This document shows positions 1-11,820 of a stretch of DNA of 63,567 nucleotides, piece by piece (position 1 is the first letter of the stretch; the number at the start of each line of letters is the position of its first letter). The stretch is from Zygnema cylindricum. Taxonomy: Eukaryota > Streptophyta > Zygnematophyceae > Zygnematales > Zygnemataceae. The notes below the pieces were generated by a model. That model worked only from the letters and a program-made list of their open reading frames with translations, was not told where the DNA came from and searched no databases. The position numbers and the translations under genes were made by a program. The stretch spans positions 1 through 63,567 of the forward strand of contig JBBHKE010001455.1 of assembly GCA_037447655.1 (NCBI GenBank), in the 5' to 3' direction.

Positions 1-66
1 GACAAGAAAGATGTCAAGCAGAATTAATACATAATATTTGAGGGTTGTGGTTAACTTTGTGAGTAC

Positions 67-444
67 CTCCACTGAAGCCTGTTGTCGCTTCTCCAGGGAT
101 GACATTTGTCCCCACAGAAGTCTTTAACCAACATTCTTTAGTTCCCAAGAAAAACGTAAAAGCCCCACAAGGCAATACTTGGTTACAAAGAGCACAACAC
201 TCTTCCGCAGATGAAGTATTGACTCCAACATAGCCTATGATGTCGTTCCCAGTTATCACCCAACCATATTGCAAGGTACAAAATGGTGACGGCGGAGGTG
301 GTGAAGGAGGTGAAGGTGGAGGAGGTGAAGGTGGTGGAGGGGGAGGTGAAGGTGGTGGAGGAGGAGGTGAAGGTGGTAGAGGAGGAGGTGAAGGTGGTGA
401 AGGAGGTGAAGGTGGAGGAGGTGGGCGAGGTGGACCGGTGTTCC
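67..444 (-). CDS. Exon encoding a Ser-Pro-rich linker and PAN/apple domain of a secreted wall-type protein
   Basis: The exon is bounded on the minus strand by a CAG acceptor (445-447) and a GTACTC donor (61-66). It encodes a run of about 55 residues of SPPPP/PPSPP type, followed by about 65 residues with four to five spaced cysteines and the motifs GWVITGNDI, EECCALC and KECWLK. That pattern fits a PAN/apple domain, a disulfide-bonded module that binds protein or carbohydrate. Ser-Pro-rich linkers of this kind are typical of hydroxyproline-rich glycoproteins of green algal walls, so an extracellular location is inferred. A decayed relative with the same order lies on the plus strand at 21454-21714. 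The gene runs off the left edge. The DNA encoding the linker is a GGAGGTGAA-type repeat, which makes false ORFs in the other frames. The link to the EGF exon at 2833-3191 is inferred from orientation only. Confidence 0.72.
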
Positions 445-2832
445 CTGCATGTACACGTGTACCAAATGTGAAACTCATAAATTTTAATGAGTAGTGATTG
501 CTACTGTTCTTTATTAACTTCACTAATGTCAAGGGAAGTAAACTGCAAATCGATGTGGGAAAGCAGTTGGAGGAGTTGGTGCTATGAGTGAAACCGGAAT
601 TTTTACATTTGTTGTAGAAAAAAGGTAGATGAAAAATAAAAATAAATAAATCTTACAGAGTGAGCAAAATTGCTGAATTGGAATCACGGTTTTGTAGTTA
701 GTTTTAAGTTTTATCCCATTTGTTACAACCAGGGTGTAATATAGTATGGGAATAAAGAGGAGATGCGCAATGTATAGAACTGGAATTTTCCCTTTTCGTA
801 TGTTTTTGGAAAAGTGAATATCTCATTGGATTTTCATAAATCAGTGTTTAGTACAATGTTGACGACTATGAAAATGTTTTCCTTTATTCTTCACGCGCTT
901 GTGAAGTGCAAACTAACGTTGAAGTTGCAGCAAGAGAAGGAGATAGTTCGATGGGGCGACTGAGAATTTCTGCATTTTACGTGGGACAACATAAGATATT
1001 CTCGAGATGAGAAATTAAACTCTAGTAGACGATAACCATTTATGCATTTACAAGTATAATTGAATGAGCTTGCTGTATTAATCTTCTTCTAGATAAATAA
1101 TTAAAAGTTGTGAAGTGGCAAAAATGTTAACATCGTTGATTCATAGCACTGTATCAAAGTATACAGGGCCATCAATAGAAAATGACAATTCAGTACAGCG
1201 ACATTTTAATTTTGAAGGTTTTCATCAATCGCAAAGTTGTTAATTCTGGGATTTTACTTCCGAGTCAATGATAACACCTTCATTTGGTGATTCTCAAAAA
1301 AAAGGTGCATATTCAGTTGCAACCCCTCATTCGCAAAGATCGGTGAATATTCTTTTCAATATTAGGGGGTTGCCTTTTGCGGACCAAAAAACAGTAACAA
1401 TCAACCTTTTTGGATTTTCCAAAACAAAAAACCCAATTACGCATTATTTTTTGGGTTTCTTTATGTTAGATAAGACTACCAAAATGTGAATGTGTACAGA
1501 AAATGTAGTCAAACTAACAAACAACAACAGTACCATCGGATCATATGCCAAAATTATGTTTGAGTAAGGCAACAAGTGGAAAAAGGGTCTAAATTGTCCT
1601 GCTATAGACGTTGCAACAGTAGAAGTAGAGTAAAAAGCAAAAGTGCTCCCTACCGTATTTGTTCCTCATACCTACGTCGTGCCTTCGGTTCTTCTGAATA
1701 TGCTTTCGGTTTTACAAAAAGGGATGCAAGGAGGGGAGTACCCCGCTCCCGCCTACTGTCAAGCCGTTTTGTGCATTAGAGCAGTACAACTCGTACAACT
1801 TATTCAAAAAGCAAAGGAGGTCAAAAGCGACCCCTTACAAAGACGCACATAAAAAAAAAAGGCCGACGGCAATGCTGTGGAAATGAAAAGGAGCAGAGAT
1901 TGCTATTTTGTCCTTCTTACAACTCCATGTGTTTAACAATGATATTTATAACACTAGCTTTCGCGGAGCGTAGCACTGTAGATTCATATTTGAGGAATGT
2001 CCAAGGTATGTATGACAAAGGAGCGTAACTATGTACGGTATGAAAGACTACATGGAAACAAGTGTCTTTGGACTCTGTTGTGTCGTTCAAACAAAGTCAA
2101 ATCCTACCTTTAGGGTCTTCCTTAAACGTTGTCTTTCTTGAAAATTTATTTTTCCATCTCGTTTTCCCAAAATTTATTAGCCCTTTTGGCGTTAGCACCT
2201 TTTTTCGTTTCTTCACATCTCAGGCAGCCATTTGTTCTTTTCCCTCCCTCTCCTATAGTTCCTCTCTTACCTTTACTTAATACTAGATTTTTACTTGTCA
2301 ATGTCGACTAAATATTATATTAAAAAAAATAAAAAATTGACACTATCATCATACTGGCAAAATTGGGAAACAAATGGGGTTTTTTCATTTGCAAAATATT
2401 CCCGTCCGAGTATTCCCAAATCGTGAATACTCTACTAGCAAATCTGGTGACTAGGTTTTTTTAGGATTGAATTTTTGCTGCCAGTGACTTGGCATTTGTT
2501 AAGTCCAATCTCATCTCCTAAGAAGTGGAATATTTTGGCATTGTAAACTAGTTTTTGAGTTATATTACAAAAAAAAATCGTGTTCAACACTATCGGCTGT
2601 TTGAGGAATAAGATATTTTAGCCCAAAACCTGTCTATCGATTTTAATGTCGTTTCTCATGAAGGATACAGCATATTTTAGGGTATAAATATATCGTCATA
2701 TACATAAATAATATCCAAGGAAAGCTACTTTATTGTTGTAGACATCTCCCATTAGAGTCAATGCACATTTTTAAAGTCAACTATATTGTAATATGCATAA
2801 CAAATAATCAAGAAAAGGTGAAATAGACGTAC
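445..2832. other. Presumed intron / no recognisable gene
   Basis: This stretch lies between the two minus-strand exons of the EGF/PAN candidate gene. I see no further exon, repeat family or RNA gene in it. Short ORFs here lack motifs. Confidence 0.4.
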
Positions 2833-3191
2833 GGATGCAAGTGTACTCGTCTTCATCGTTGATATATCTGTCATAGCACTCGCATGTAAAGGTCATTCTG
2901 TTCACACTAATTTTACACGTTCCATGTCCCCCGCAAGATCCTCCTTCCTGACTTGCATTGCAGAATTGTTTGCATTCGTTTCCGCTTCGCTGTTTTGCAA
3001 TAGGACATCCGGACGGAATTTGTGTGGATTTGAAAACAGTTCTTTTCCAGTTCGTCACATTGAGGATGTCCATTTGATGTAGTGACCAATCCCGTGAGAT
3101 AGTTTGATGAGATATTACTGGAACATGAGGACAAAAGTACCGAGAAAAACAGTAAAGAAGTTAGGAAACGCAAGAAAATTATGTCAGACAT
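2833..3191 (-). CDS. Probable 5' exon: signal peptide and EGF-like module, with an apparent frame break
   Basis: From an ATG at 3191 the minus strand encodes a hydrophobic N-terminus (FLRFLTSLLFFSVLLSSC) that reads as a signal peptide. About 120 bases further, in another frame, comes an EGF-like module with six cysteines (CKQFC, GGSCGGHGTC, FTCEC, YTC) ending at a GTACGT donor. The two parts are in different frames, with the change around 3000-3075, so there is a one- or two-base indel, a short unrecognised intron, or a sequence error. The module could be the start of the PAN protein downstream (67-444); the order signal peptide, EGF, Pro-rich linker, PAN would make a plausible extracellular protein. 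I cannot name a family. Confidence 0.5.
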
Positions 3192-4800
3192 TGAAACCTG
3201 ACGAGTGTGAATGGAAAACTATAGAGGCAAGAAAATTGTTTTCAATTTTTTTATCAATTTACGCTCCAGCGGCAACAAGAACATTCTAATATATACGGGT
3301 CGATAACAATCGAGAAACCTTATTTACTATGGTTAGAAAACAAAAGTCCTTCTCTCGGTTAACACTTTATTAGATAAAATTTAAAGATACGACAAATTCG
3401 TAATAAACACCCAAACACAAAATAAGCGACGCCCCAAACATTGATTTCTGTCTTTCAAAAAAGATAATACTCGTTGACACCCAATATGTGTTGGGACCTA
3501 GTGGAAGTCTTGTTTCGGAAAAATAGAGTACATAGCCTGGCTTTTGTAATATGTTAACATAAGTATATATCGCAGTTTATTAATAAATTGCAATATTGGT
3601 CATACAAACTAACAAGAAACTTAGAAATAACCATCCAATCTCAAATACGACCGCCAATAGTTTGAGAATGAAAATTGAATAATTAATAAGGCTCTTCTCC
3701 AAAAGAATTAGCGTGAAATCAATCATTTTTAAATAGAATAACTCCTTCCCCCTCCCACCAGCCTTTCACGCTAAATAGATTTAAAAATAAAACAGCAAAA
3801 ACAACTTTGGAGATACTTAGTTTACACAATGGGTTGATGTCCTAAACAGTAAAAGTACAGAAAACCATGTATACGATTGTATTTTGAATCCAATAAAAAA
3901 TGGCTCAAGTACCACAAGGACAATGAAGGCAAAATTATCCAGCTATTAAAAGACCCTTAAAAACCACTGAGAATCCTAGAAACCCAAAAAAAGCCCAAAA
4001 AAGTTTTTGGAAATCACAAACTCTTATGGCTTACTAAGAGTGACATCAAAGACATCTCAACCAAGAAGCGCAATGATAGGTTTGCACCTTTCAAAAATCC
4101 TGTTTAGATTCAATTAAAATCCTCAAAATACAAATTCTTGAATAGGTCTGGAACTATTGACGCAGGTCACATAAATTGCTTCTCGGCCAATCTTTACAAA
4201 ACTATATAATTTTTAAGAAACATTCAATTGGTTAAACATGAAGTTGAAATTCAAGTGATAAACTATGTAACCCGGGGTAATGCATCATACAACTAAAAAA
4301 CTATATCGGGGGCAATAGTGATTATTAAGTTCCTCTATGGGACATTTTCTTTCGATTTCTAAGATAATTTACACGGAAAGATTGAGCGGTATTACCAATT
4401 ATTATTTTTTAGTAATTTATCATTTTCATATATCATTTAGTGCATTTGTTTTGGCCTTTTTTAAATTGTTTGTATCATTTTTTTAGTCTTGTTTCAATTG
4501 TAACCTTTTGTTCAGCCTATTTATCATCATGGTAGATAGTAGTGTTGCTTCCTCATCACTGTTTATCATCACGGTAAATTGTAGTGTTGCGTCCTCATCA
4601 CTATTTATCATCATGGGAAATAGTAGTGTTGCGTGTAAAAATATAGTAACATGATCATGAAGGGAAAATAGAAAAACGAAAGAATTAAGACACCATTTTT
4701 TACTTTTTGCATAAACGGAAAGTTAGGACATGATTGTCACATAAAAAGAAAAGATTTATTTTTACTTAATAAAACTGAAAAATAAGAGATGTATTTGTAC
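3192..4800. other. AT-rich intergenic or intronic DNA
   Basis: No exon-like segment is visible. A short near-repeat, 'ATCATCATGGTAGATAGTAGTG' in three diverged copies at about 4520-4630, is the only structure seen. Confidence 0.4.
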
Positions 4801-7800
4801 CAGAGTTGAAGATTCGTTAAATCAGCAAAGGATGCTGGAACGTTTCCGCTGAATGAGTTATTGAATATATGTCTGTTGAATTCACCAGATCCAGTTCCCT
4901 CTCCCCCCACCCCAACCCCTTTTCATTTAGTAATGGTGGATTTTGACGATCACAAAAGAAGAATTGACAGTCAAAACCTATGCTCCAACTTTTATTTTAG
5001 CTTTTATTGGTTTTATGCATCAGATTCTTTGAGTATGAAGTATATTTTTATAATTTTTTATGTTTTATTGCAAGTTTGGTCATGTATTTTCGGATTTACA
5101 GGCGTTTTTTTTCTTTTGGAAAGCTATTCAGTCCTGATACCCTATAGTGCTTGAGTCACCAATAAAAAATATTTATTTATCAGATTTTACGATAGAACTA
5201 TTCAAAATGTTTCATTAAAATTTGCGGTCGCAAATATGTCAATAAAGTACTTTTCCTTTTAAGAGCGTTTGGGATTTATAGGTTTTCGCGGGTTTTTCAC
5301 TTTTTTGAGGTTCTTCCAAACGCAAAACACGACAGCATTCGAAAGGAACACAAAAAGCTACATAAAAAATATGATAACTTACCATATATGTGTGTGTATA
5401 TATATATATGTCTATATATATGTGTATATATATATACATTTCCCGAAACACAAATTGAAAAGGAAATCAAAATTGCAAAGTCAAAACGAAAAACTGAAAT
5501 CAGAATAAAAATCAGAATCAAAAAAAAAAATAAAAAACAGACTTAAAAACATAAAAAGCCCTAAAATTAGATTCAAAACCAGAAACTGTTTATGAATGAC
5601 AGATGAAATCTGAAAGGAAGAAGAAAATTGAGATGAAGATAAAATTGAATATGAAATGATAACGAAAAAAAAAAAAAGTCGAAACGAAAGCTAAAACCAA
5701 AACAAATCACAATCCAAAAACCAATCACAATCCAAAACCAATCACAATCCAAAACCAATCACAATCCAAAACTAATACCTGAACTTGCACGTCAAATTAA
5801 AAAAAAAAAAAAACAAATTCAAAGTCAAAATCAAATTTATAAATGACAATCGAAAAAAAACTTGAAACTGAAACAAAATTCAAAACCAAAATAAAAACTG
5901 AAACCAAAATCAAAATCAAATAAACATGAAATGAAAACAAGAATATAAACGATAATAAAACAATGAAAATGAAAATCAAAATAAAAATTCAAACCGAGAT
6001 CAAATTCTAGAGCTAAAATCTCAATTTATTTTTATTCTTTTAAAGTTAGAACCAAAAACATAAACTCTCTAACGGGAAAAGGAAAACTTACAAGCTTATA
6101 AAAGACGGCAGTTGACCAATAGATGACGGGATACTTCCAGTCAAAAAATTATTATCTAGCCATCTGCGAATGCCCCACCGAAATCCATTCCTATAATAAA
6201 ATGGATGTTATGATAGTTTTACTTCGTGTTGTGTTTTTAGTTATGTTCTTATAGTTTTTATTATATGTCGTATCATTACGTTTTTACGCACGCCTGTGTT
6301 TTACTAAATTACTATCGACGTAATTGTTTAAATTTATAAACAACTTAAGATAGCCTTTTAAATATGATGCATGATTACCAGATTTATCGTAACATATTTA
6401 ATAACTTTTTCTTATTAAGACTAAAATGAGTATTTCTCACTTCCCTTTTCCTCCCTCCCTCCTTTTTTCCCTCCCTCTTTCCCTCCCTCTTTCCCTTCCT
6501 CTTTCTACAATCACGTTTCTCCCTCCCTCCGACAAATCCAATTCCCTCCCTCCAACAACTCCCTCCTTTCAACTCTTGTCTCCTCCAACATCTCTCCTTC
6601 TATCATCGTTCATCTCCTCTCCTGTTTTCCTCCGTCGCTCCTTGACACCTTCCGCCAACTCCTCGTCTTCCCTCCCTCCCTCCCTCCCTCCCTCCATCTT
6701 CACTGTTCTCTCTCCATCGTCGCGCCTTCGTGAATTTTTCCTCTTTCTCCCTCCCTTCCCGCATCTTGTGTTGTTTCCCTCCATTATTTCTCTTTATCTC
6801 TCCCGTCAACTCCTCTCCCTCTATTTCCATGATATTGGAGCTACACTTTTCAAGAACTAGACAACACCCTCATGTATTCGTAAGCAAAAATTCGTTAATA
6901 GCCGATTTTGGCAACTTTTAGGTTTTGTCATAGTCATCGAACTCATTATTTTTCAGAGTTCGATGTTCATGACTCGTATTTGGCAAAAAAGGAAAAATCC
7001 ATTTGCCAAAAATTCCAATCGTCCAAAATAGATTTTCCATTCTCAGTATCTTTTATTTTTTCTATGAAATCTTTTCTTTTAAGGTTTGGGGTTTAGGGCT
7101 TCCAGGGTCTTAATACTTTAGAGAGTATTACCGATTTATGGTTTTAGAATTCTGGCCCTTTTAGTTTTAAGGTTTTCAGGATTTGGTTTTTAGACTTACA
7201 AAGTTTCGAGTAAACGCATTTGACCGATGGACGATGGAATGCTTCCAGTCAACTGATTTCCAGATAAAAATCTGAAAGAAAAAAAACCAATGTCCTCTCT
7301 TTTCTTCTTATTTTGATAAACATGGTCACAGAAAATTTTTGTGTAAAGTATTTATTTAAAAATATGTATAGAGTATAGATATTTGATGTAATAAAAAAGG
7401 GTTGATTTTCAAAAAATATTTCGTGATTGAGACCACAAAAAGGGAAACAAACAAAGAAATGAAAAAATATATGCTACGAGTTTTTCTATTCAAATGTGGA
7501 AAAAAAAAACAGTAAATCAATGCTAAAAAAAAAATGATTGGTTTTTCTTTCACTGTTCACAACTTCAAACCTTTTAATTTTCCATCTCTGTCTTCAACTA
7601 GCAATCGAATCAGCCTTCTATTTTAGAAAATAAATATGATTTATTTTGAGAGAAAATCAAAATCGTTGTTTCAAAAAGTCAGGAATGGATTCGGATATTT
7701 GGATAATATTGAATAAATATTTGCTTTTACTTTTTGGGAAACATTAAACATTTGAAAGTATAATTATATAAAAATTTAGGGCATGTTTTGAGTCACACGC

Positions 7801-9851
7801 AGAGATTATAGAATATTTTTTGCTTTTTGAAAAAATTGTATCCTTACTGGATGACAAAATTAGTATACACATCCAAACATTTACAGGATAGACAATTATT
7901 TTAGTTAATTTTCATCAAGGTGGAAACGATGTTTATTTTTGTAGGCATGTCCTAAAATTAAAATTAAAATTCATAAATGGAAAGATGTATTCATTTTCTA
8001 CTCCCCAACTTTGAGTTTCGTGGACGGTCAGGATCTTGATCCTCACACGTGTGAATTTGTATACAATAATGTTGGCGAAACGATGTGTTCTCATTGGCTC
8101 GCTAACCGGTTCTACGGGAAATGAAGGTTCGCGTCCGCCGGATTAAATATTTTCGGACATTGATGTTGGACCAGATTATTGCAAGTCCGCTAACAACAAA
8201 TCCGTAGAACTTAACAAAAGCTAGAAATGCTTTTGTCTTTATTGTTTGAAAATTGAAAGCTCTACGACTTTCTTACTAACGTGTTCTTTTATTTTGCGTT
8301 GGGTCAGTTTTCCTTCTACTTTATGCCTACCCAAATTCAGATTTTTCCGTAGTCTAAATGTTTGTCCACACACAAAATGTCCATTTTTGATTGGTAACTG
8401 CGAAAAAATTATAACTTTGCCGCTTTTTTACGAGGGAAATATCACTTTTTTGCCATGAGTACTTTGGTGTGCTTCTGTCATACACACAAATTTGGATTTT
8501 TTTTTGTGAAAAAGACAGATATTCAAAGGCGCAAGACATAAGCCTAGTGAATCGATCCAATTCATTTACTTCCAGCTATGGTGTTAATGAATAAAATCAA
8601 TATCTTTCTCCAAAATTATAGTGCATACATAATTTTTTTATATATTTTGATCATAAAGAATAAAACTGAAAATCACTATGATGTTAGTAAACAAATGGGA
8701 TTTTCCATTTGCCTATATTCTTACTCGAATACGATCCACTGACCATGAAAAAAACCAAATAGTAACAACAACAGCAACAACAATCCATAAATTTAGATTT
8801 TACTTACAATTCTTGGAGATTCACTAATTGACCGAAATCTGGAATACTTCCGGACAAGCGGTTGTTATTTAAACCCCTGTCCTCTCCCCCCTCCCCAAAT
8901 CCCCACCATCCACAATTTTTCATTTGATTTTTTTCTTCTTCGTTTCTTTTATTTTACTTTTTCAAGGATGAATTCGAATTCTCGTGAACAATAGCATTCG
9001 TAATAATCATACATGATCTAGTTTAAAATTATTGAATTGCAATTATTTTCTTACATTTCAAATGTCAACTCTAGACCTCGATCTTCAGAAAATACCATTT
9101 GTAGACTTTCTGCATTAATTGGACAACCTGGTTACACCTTCTCTCTATCTCTCTCTCTCTCCCACCCTCACGCTACATCTCTTGCCCCTCTGCTTACAGA
9201 GGAAACCTCTTGTTCCCTCTTCTCTACCTCTCCCTCTCCTCTCCATCCATATCCCACATTACTCCCATCACCCTTTTTAGTCTTCACCTCTCTCCGTCAC
9301 CCTTTCCTTTACCTTCTCTCCCTCTTTCTCTTCCTCTTACTTTTTCACCTCTCCCTCTTCCTCGTCTCCTCCCTCCCTCTCTCCCTCTCCCTCCCATCTC
9401 TCCCTCTCTTTCTCTCTCATGGATGTCATGATCGTCACAAGTACTATTCCCTTGATTGGCAAAAAAAAATACAAAAAACTAAAACCGAAAAACCATACCA
9501 AACAGAATAATAATTGTTGTAAAAAAATCTCACACAAAAATCTTAAAAATCCACCGATATCTTTAAAATCCTTGAAAATCCAAAAAAGTACCTAGAAAAG
9601 CCGTTGAATAAATGTTGAATCCTAGCACATAACAAGAAATGCTAAAAACACGCCGAGCAGCCTTAAAAAAGATAACTTAAAATCCAAGAAATTTGCAAAA
9701 ATAAAACCATCAATAACGTATAAAACAAGAATTCCAAAAAAAAAAACGCGCCTAAAAAAGTCTTAAAAAAAAAACTTACAATTTTATAAGGCCTGTAATT
9801 TTGTTGATGGACGGCGGAATACTTCCCGTGAACTGGTTGTACGACAACCAT
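4801..9851 (-). CDS. Five single-LRR exons of a plant-type leucine-rich-repeat protein (receptor-kinase ectodomain type)
   Basis: Five minus-strand exons at 9780-9851, 8808-8876, 7200-7271, 6092-6163 and 4801-4872 are 72, 69, 72, 72 and 72 bases long. Each has a CAG acceptor and a GTAAGT-type or GTAC donor and encodes exactly one repeat of the plant extracellular LRR consensus (NQFTGSIPPSI, NRLSGSIPDFG, NQLTGSIPSSIG, NFLTGSIPSSIG, NSFSGNVPASF). All introns fall at the same place in the repeat, the classic one-LRR-per-exon structure of plant LRR receptor kinases. Introns are about 0.9-1.5 kb. I see no signal-peptide exon above 9851 and no transmembrane or kinase exon below 4801 on this strand. 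A kinase C-lobe lies 600 bases away on the opposite strand (10463-11820). The protein would act at the cell surface in ligand perception. It may be a broken gene. Confidence 0.8.
5700..5775. repeat. Short minisatellite (AATCACAATCCAAAACC)
   Basis: Three to four head-to-tail copies of a 17-base unit inside an LRR intron. The surrounding DNA (5450-6000) is a poly-purine, AAAATC-rich tract. Confidence 0.8.
6435..6830. repeat. CCCT-rich polypyrimidine tract inside an LRR intron
   Basis: Impure CCCTCCCT repeats create long but meaningless ORFs on both strands. Similar tracts recur at 9140-9420, 11010-11430, 13380-13560, 16260-16560, 19650-20030, 51300-51460, 59090-59180 and 60780-61340. Confidence 0.85.
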
Positions 9852-10275
9852 CTGTGACATTTGTCACACCCCTAAAAAATCTTAGGTCTATCAGATTATG
9901 GGATGTTTCCGGTTTTGTTTTCAGTTTGTTACGACATTTTACAATTTCAAAACCAAAAACCGAAAATAAATAGCCAAAAAACACCCAAAACTCCAAAGGT
10001 TTAGGATTTTTTTGTGGATTTTAAGGATTTTTTTACGAATTCAAAGGAAAAAAAAGTCAGCCCTGTCATTTGCAAGCTCTCTCAAATAAACTCTTAATAA
10101 TCCGAATTATAGGAAAATATTATTTTAGGGTTTTTTTCCTTGGTTTCCTGTTTTATTTATCAATTTTTTTACAGCTTTAAGGTTTTTTAAGGTATTGAGT
10201 ACGAATCGTGGAACAGAAGTAAAAAAACGGGCAACAAAAGGACAAAAGAGGTGATGTAATCAACAACTGCGGGTA

Positions 10276-10277
<2 letters not shown>

Positions 10278-10349
<72 letters not shown>
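10278..10349. repeat. (AT)n microsatellite between LRR and kinase halves
   Basis: About 36 uninterrupted AT units. It lies in the 610-base space where the minus-strand LRR exons end and the plus-strand kinase exons begin. Long AT runs form cruciforms, and both recombination and assembly breaks are common at them. Confidence 0.95.
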
Positions 10350-10352
<3 letters not shown>

Positions 10353-10462
10353 TGATTTTAATCTATTTCTTTTTTCTATATATGTTTTTTTTTTCTTTGA
10401 CTGTTTATGAAACCATTAATTAATTTAGCCGACATGATTTTTTCCTTTTTTTTTGTTTACAG

Positions 10463-11820
10463 GCAAAAACTGTTCTTTTAGATTCAAATTTTCGCGCAAT
10501 TCTTTCTGATTTCGGACTCTGCACTGGTAATTTTTTTTTCTTCATTTTTTTTTCCCTTTTCTTTTTTTTTGGAAAAGGCGGGTTTTCTTTTGTTTTGCAA
10601 AACCGACATTTTTTCCTTTCATTTTCTTTTTCCTTTTTAGAAAAGTTTTATTTTGTTGTTTCAATCTGAAGAACACGAAAGGGAATATTTTCATTTCCTT
10701 GCCTTTTTTTTTCACTTTTATCCCACCCTTTAATTATTTGTTATAATTTATCCCAGCTATTTTATCTTGTTCTTTTATGTATCTTTTTTTTTTCTCACTT
10801 TTTTCTCCCTTATTTCTTTTGCCCTCCCTTTATTTGTTTATTTGTTTATTATTTATTTTATTGCAGAACAAAATAAAGCCGAAACTTTTTCGGACAAAAC
10901 CGACGTTTACTTTTTTGGGATTTTTTTAATCGAATTAGTTTTTGGAAAACCGATTTCGCAAATTAAGTTTTCAGGGAAAGAGGATGCCACAATTCAAGAA
11001 AAGGTGAGAATCTCTTCTCTCTCTCTCTCTCTCTCTCACTTCCCCTTCCTCTCCCCCTCCCCCTCTCTGTCTCTCTCTCTCACGTTTTTTATGTTTAGAT
11101 GTAATTTTTGTTTTGTTTTATTTTTATTTCAGTTTTAGTTTTACAATCGGTTTCTCTGTTTCCATTCGTTTTTTTTTTACTCTTCCTCCTTTCAATAGAG
11201 CATAAATAACATTTTTGTTTCTTACTCTCCCCTTCTCCCTCTCTCCCTCTCCTGTCATTCTCCCCCTCTCCCTTTCCCACTCCTTCCTCTCCTTCTCCCC
11301 CTCTCCGTCCCCCGTTCCTTCCCCTCCTACCCACTGCCCCTCCCTCTCCTTCCCTTCCTTTCCCTCCTCTCCTCTCCTTCTCCTTGTCCTTTCCTGCCAC
11401 TCTCCTTCTCTCCTTTTTCCTTCCATTTTTTTTGTCTTTTTCCAGCTCACAAACCTTCTTAAAAACGACGAATTTCAAACTTTAATGGGTCCTTTGGAAA
11501 TTTCGAAAGAAATGAAATACAATTTAATTAAAGTTTTACACGTCTCGAATTTATGTTTACAAGAAATTCCCGAAAATCGACCAACAATGAAAGAAATTTC
11601 GTTTAAATTAAAAGAAGAAAATCTTCGAGAGCATTGGGGTCGATGGAAATCTCAAGACGCTGTTACTTTAACAATTCCCGAATATTCCGAAACTCTTTTG
11701 CTTCCTGGGGGGTCAAAATTTACAGAAGAAATTAATCTTAGGAACAGTTTTACGAAAAACGGGATTTTTTCATTTTTTTCGAATTCGCTTCAAAAAATGG
11801 GTTTTTATCGGTTTTCTTAA
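10463..11820 (+). CDS. RLK/Pelle-type kinase C-lobe, three exons (5' part missing)
   Basis: The exons are 10463-10526, 10867-11003 and 11446-11820, with splice phases that match. Exon 1 holds the metal-binding DFG motif (AILSDFGLC), but the preceding catalytic-loop position reads AKTVLLD where most kinases have xxNVLLD, so the loop Asn appears to be Thr. Exon 2 holds subdomain IX (DKTDVYFFGIFLIELVFGK). Exon 3 holds subdomain XI with the invariant Arg (CLQEIPENRPTMKEI) and a tail, REHWGRWKSQ, that resembles the ERWEEWQ tail of SERK/LRR-II kinases. It ends at TAA 11818-11820. No N-lobe, glycine loop or HRD motif is found upstream, where the LRR exons instead lie on the other strand. It would be a membrane receptor kinase if complete. 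As it stands it is a fragment and perhaps a pseudokinase. CT-rich microsatellites fill intron 2. Confidence 0.75.
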
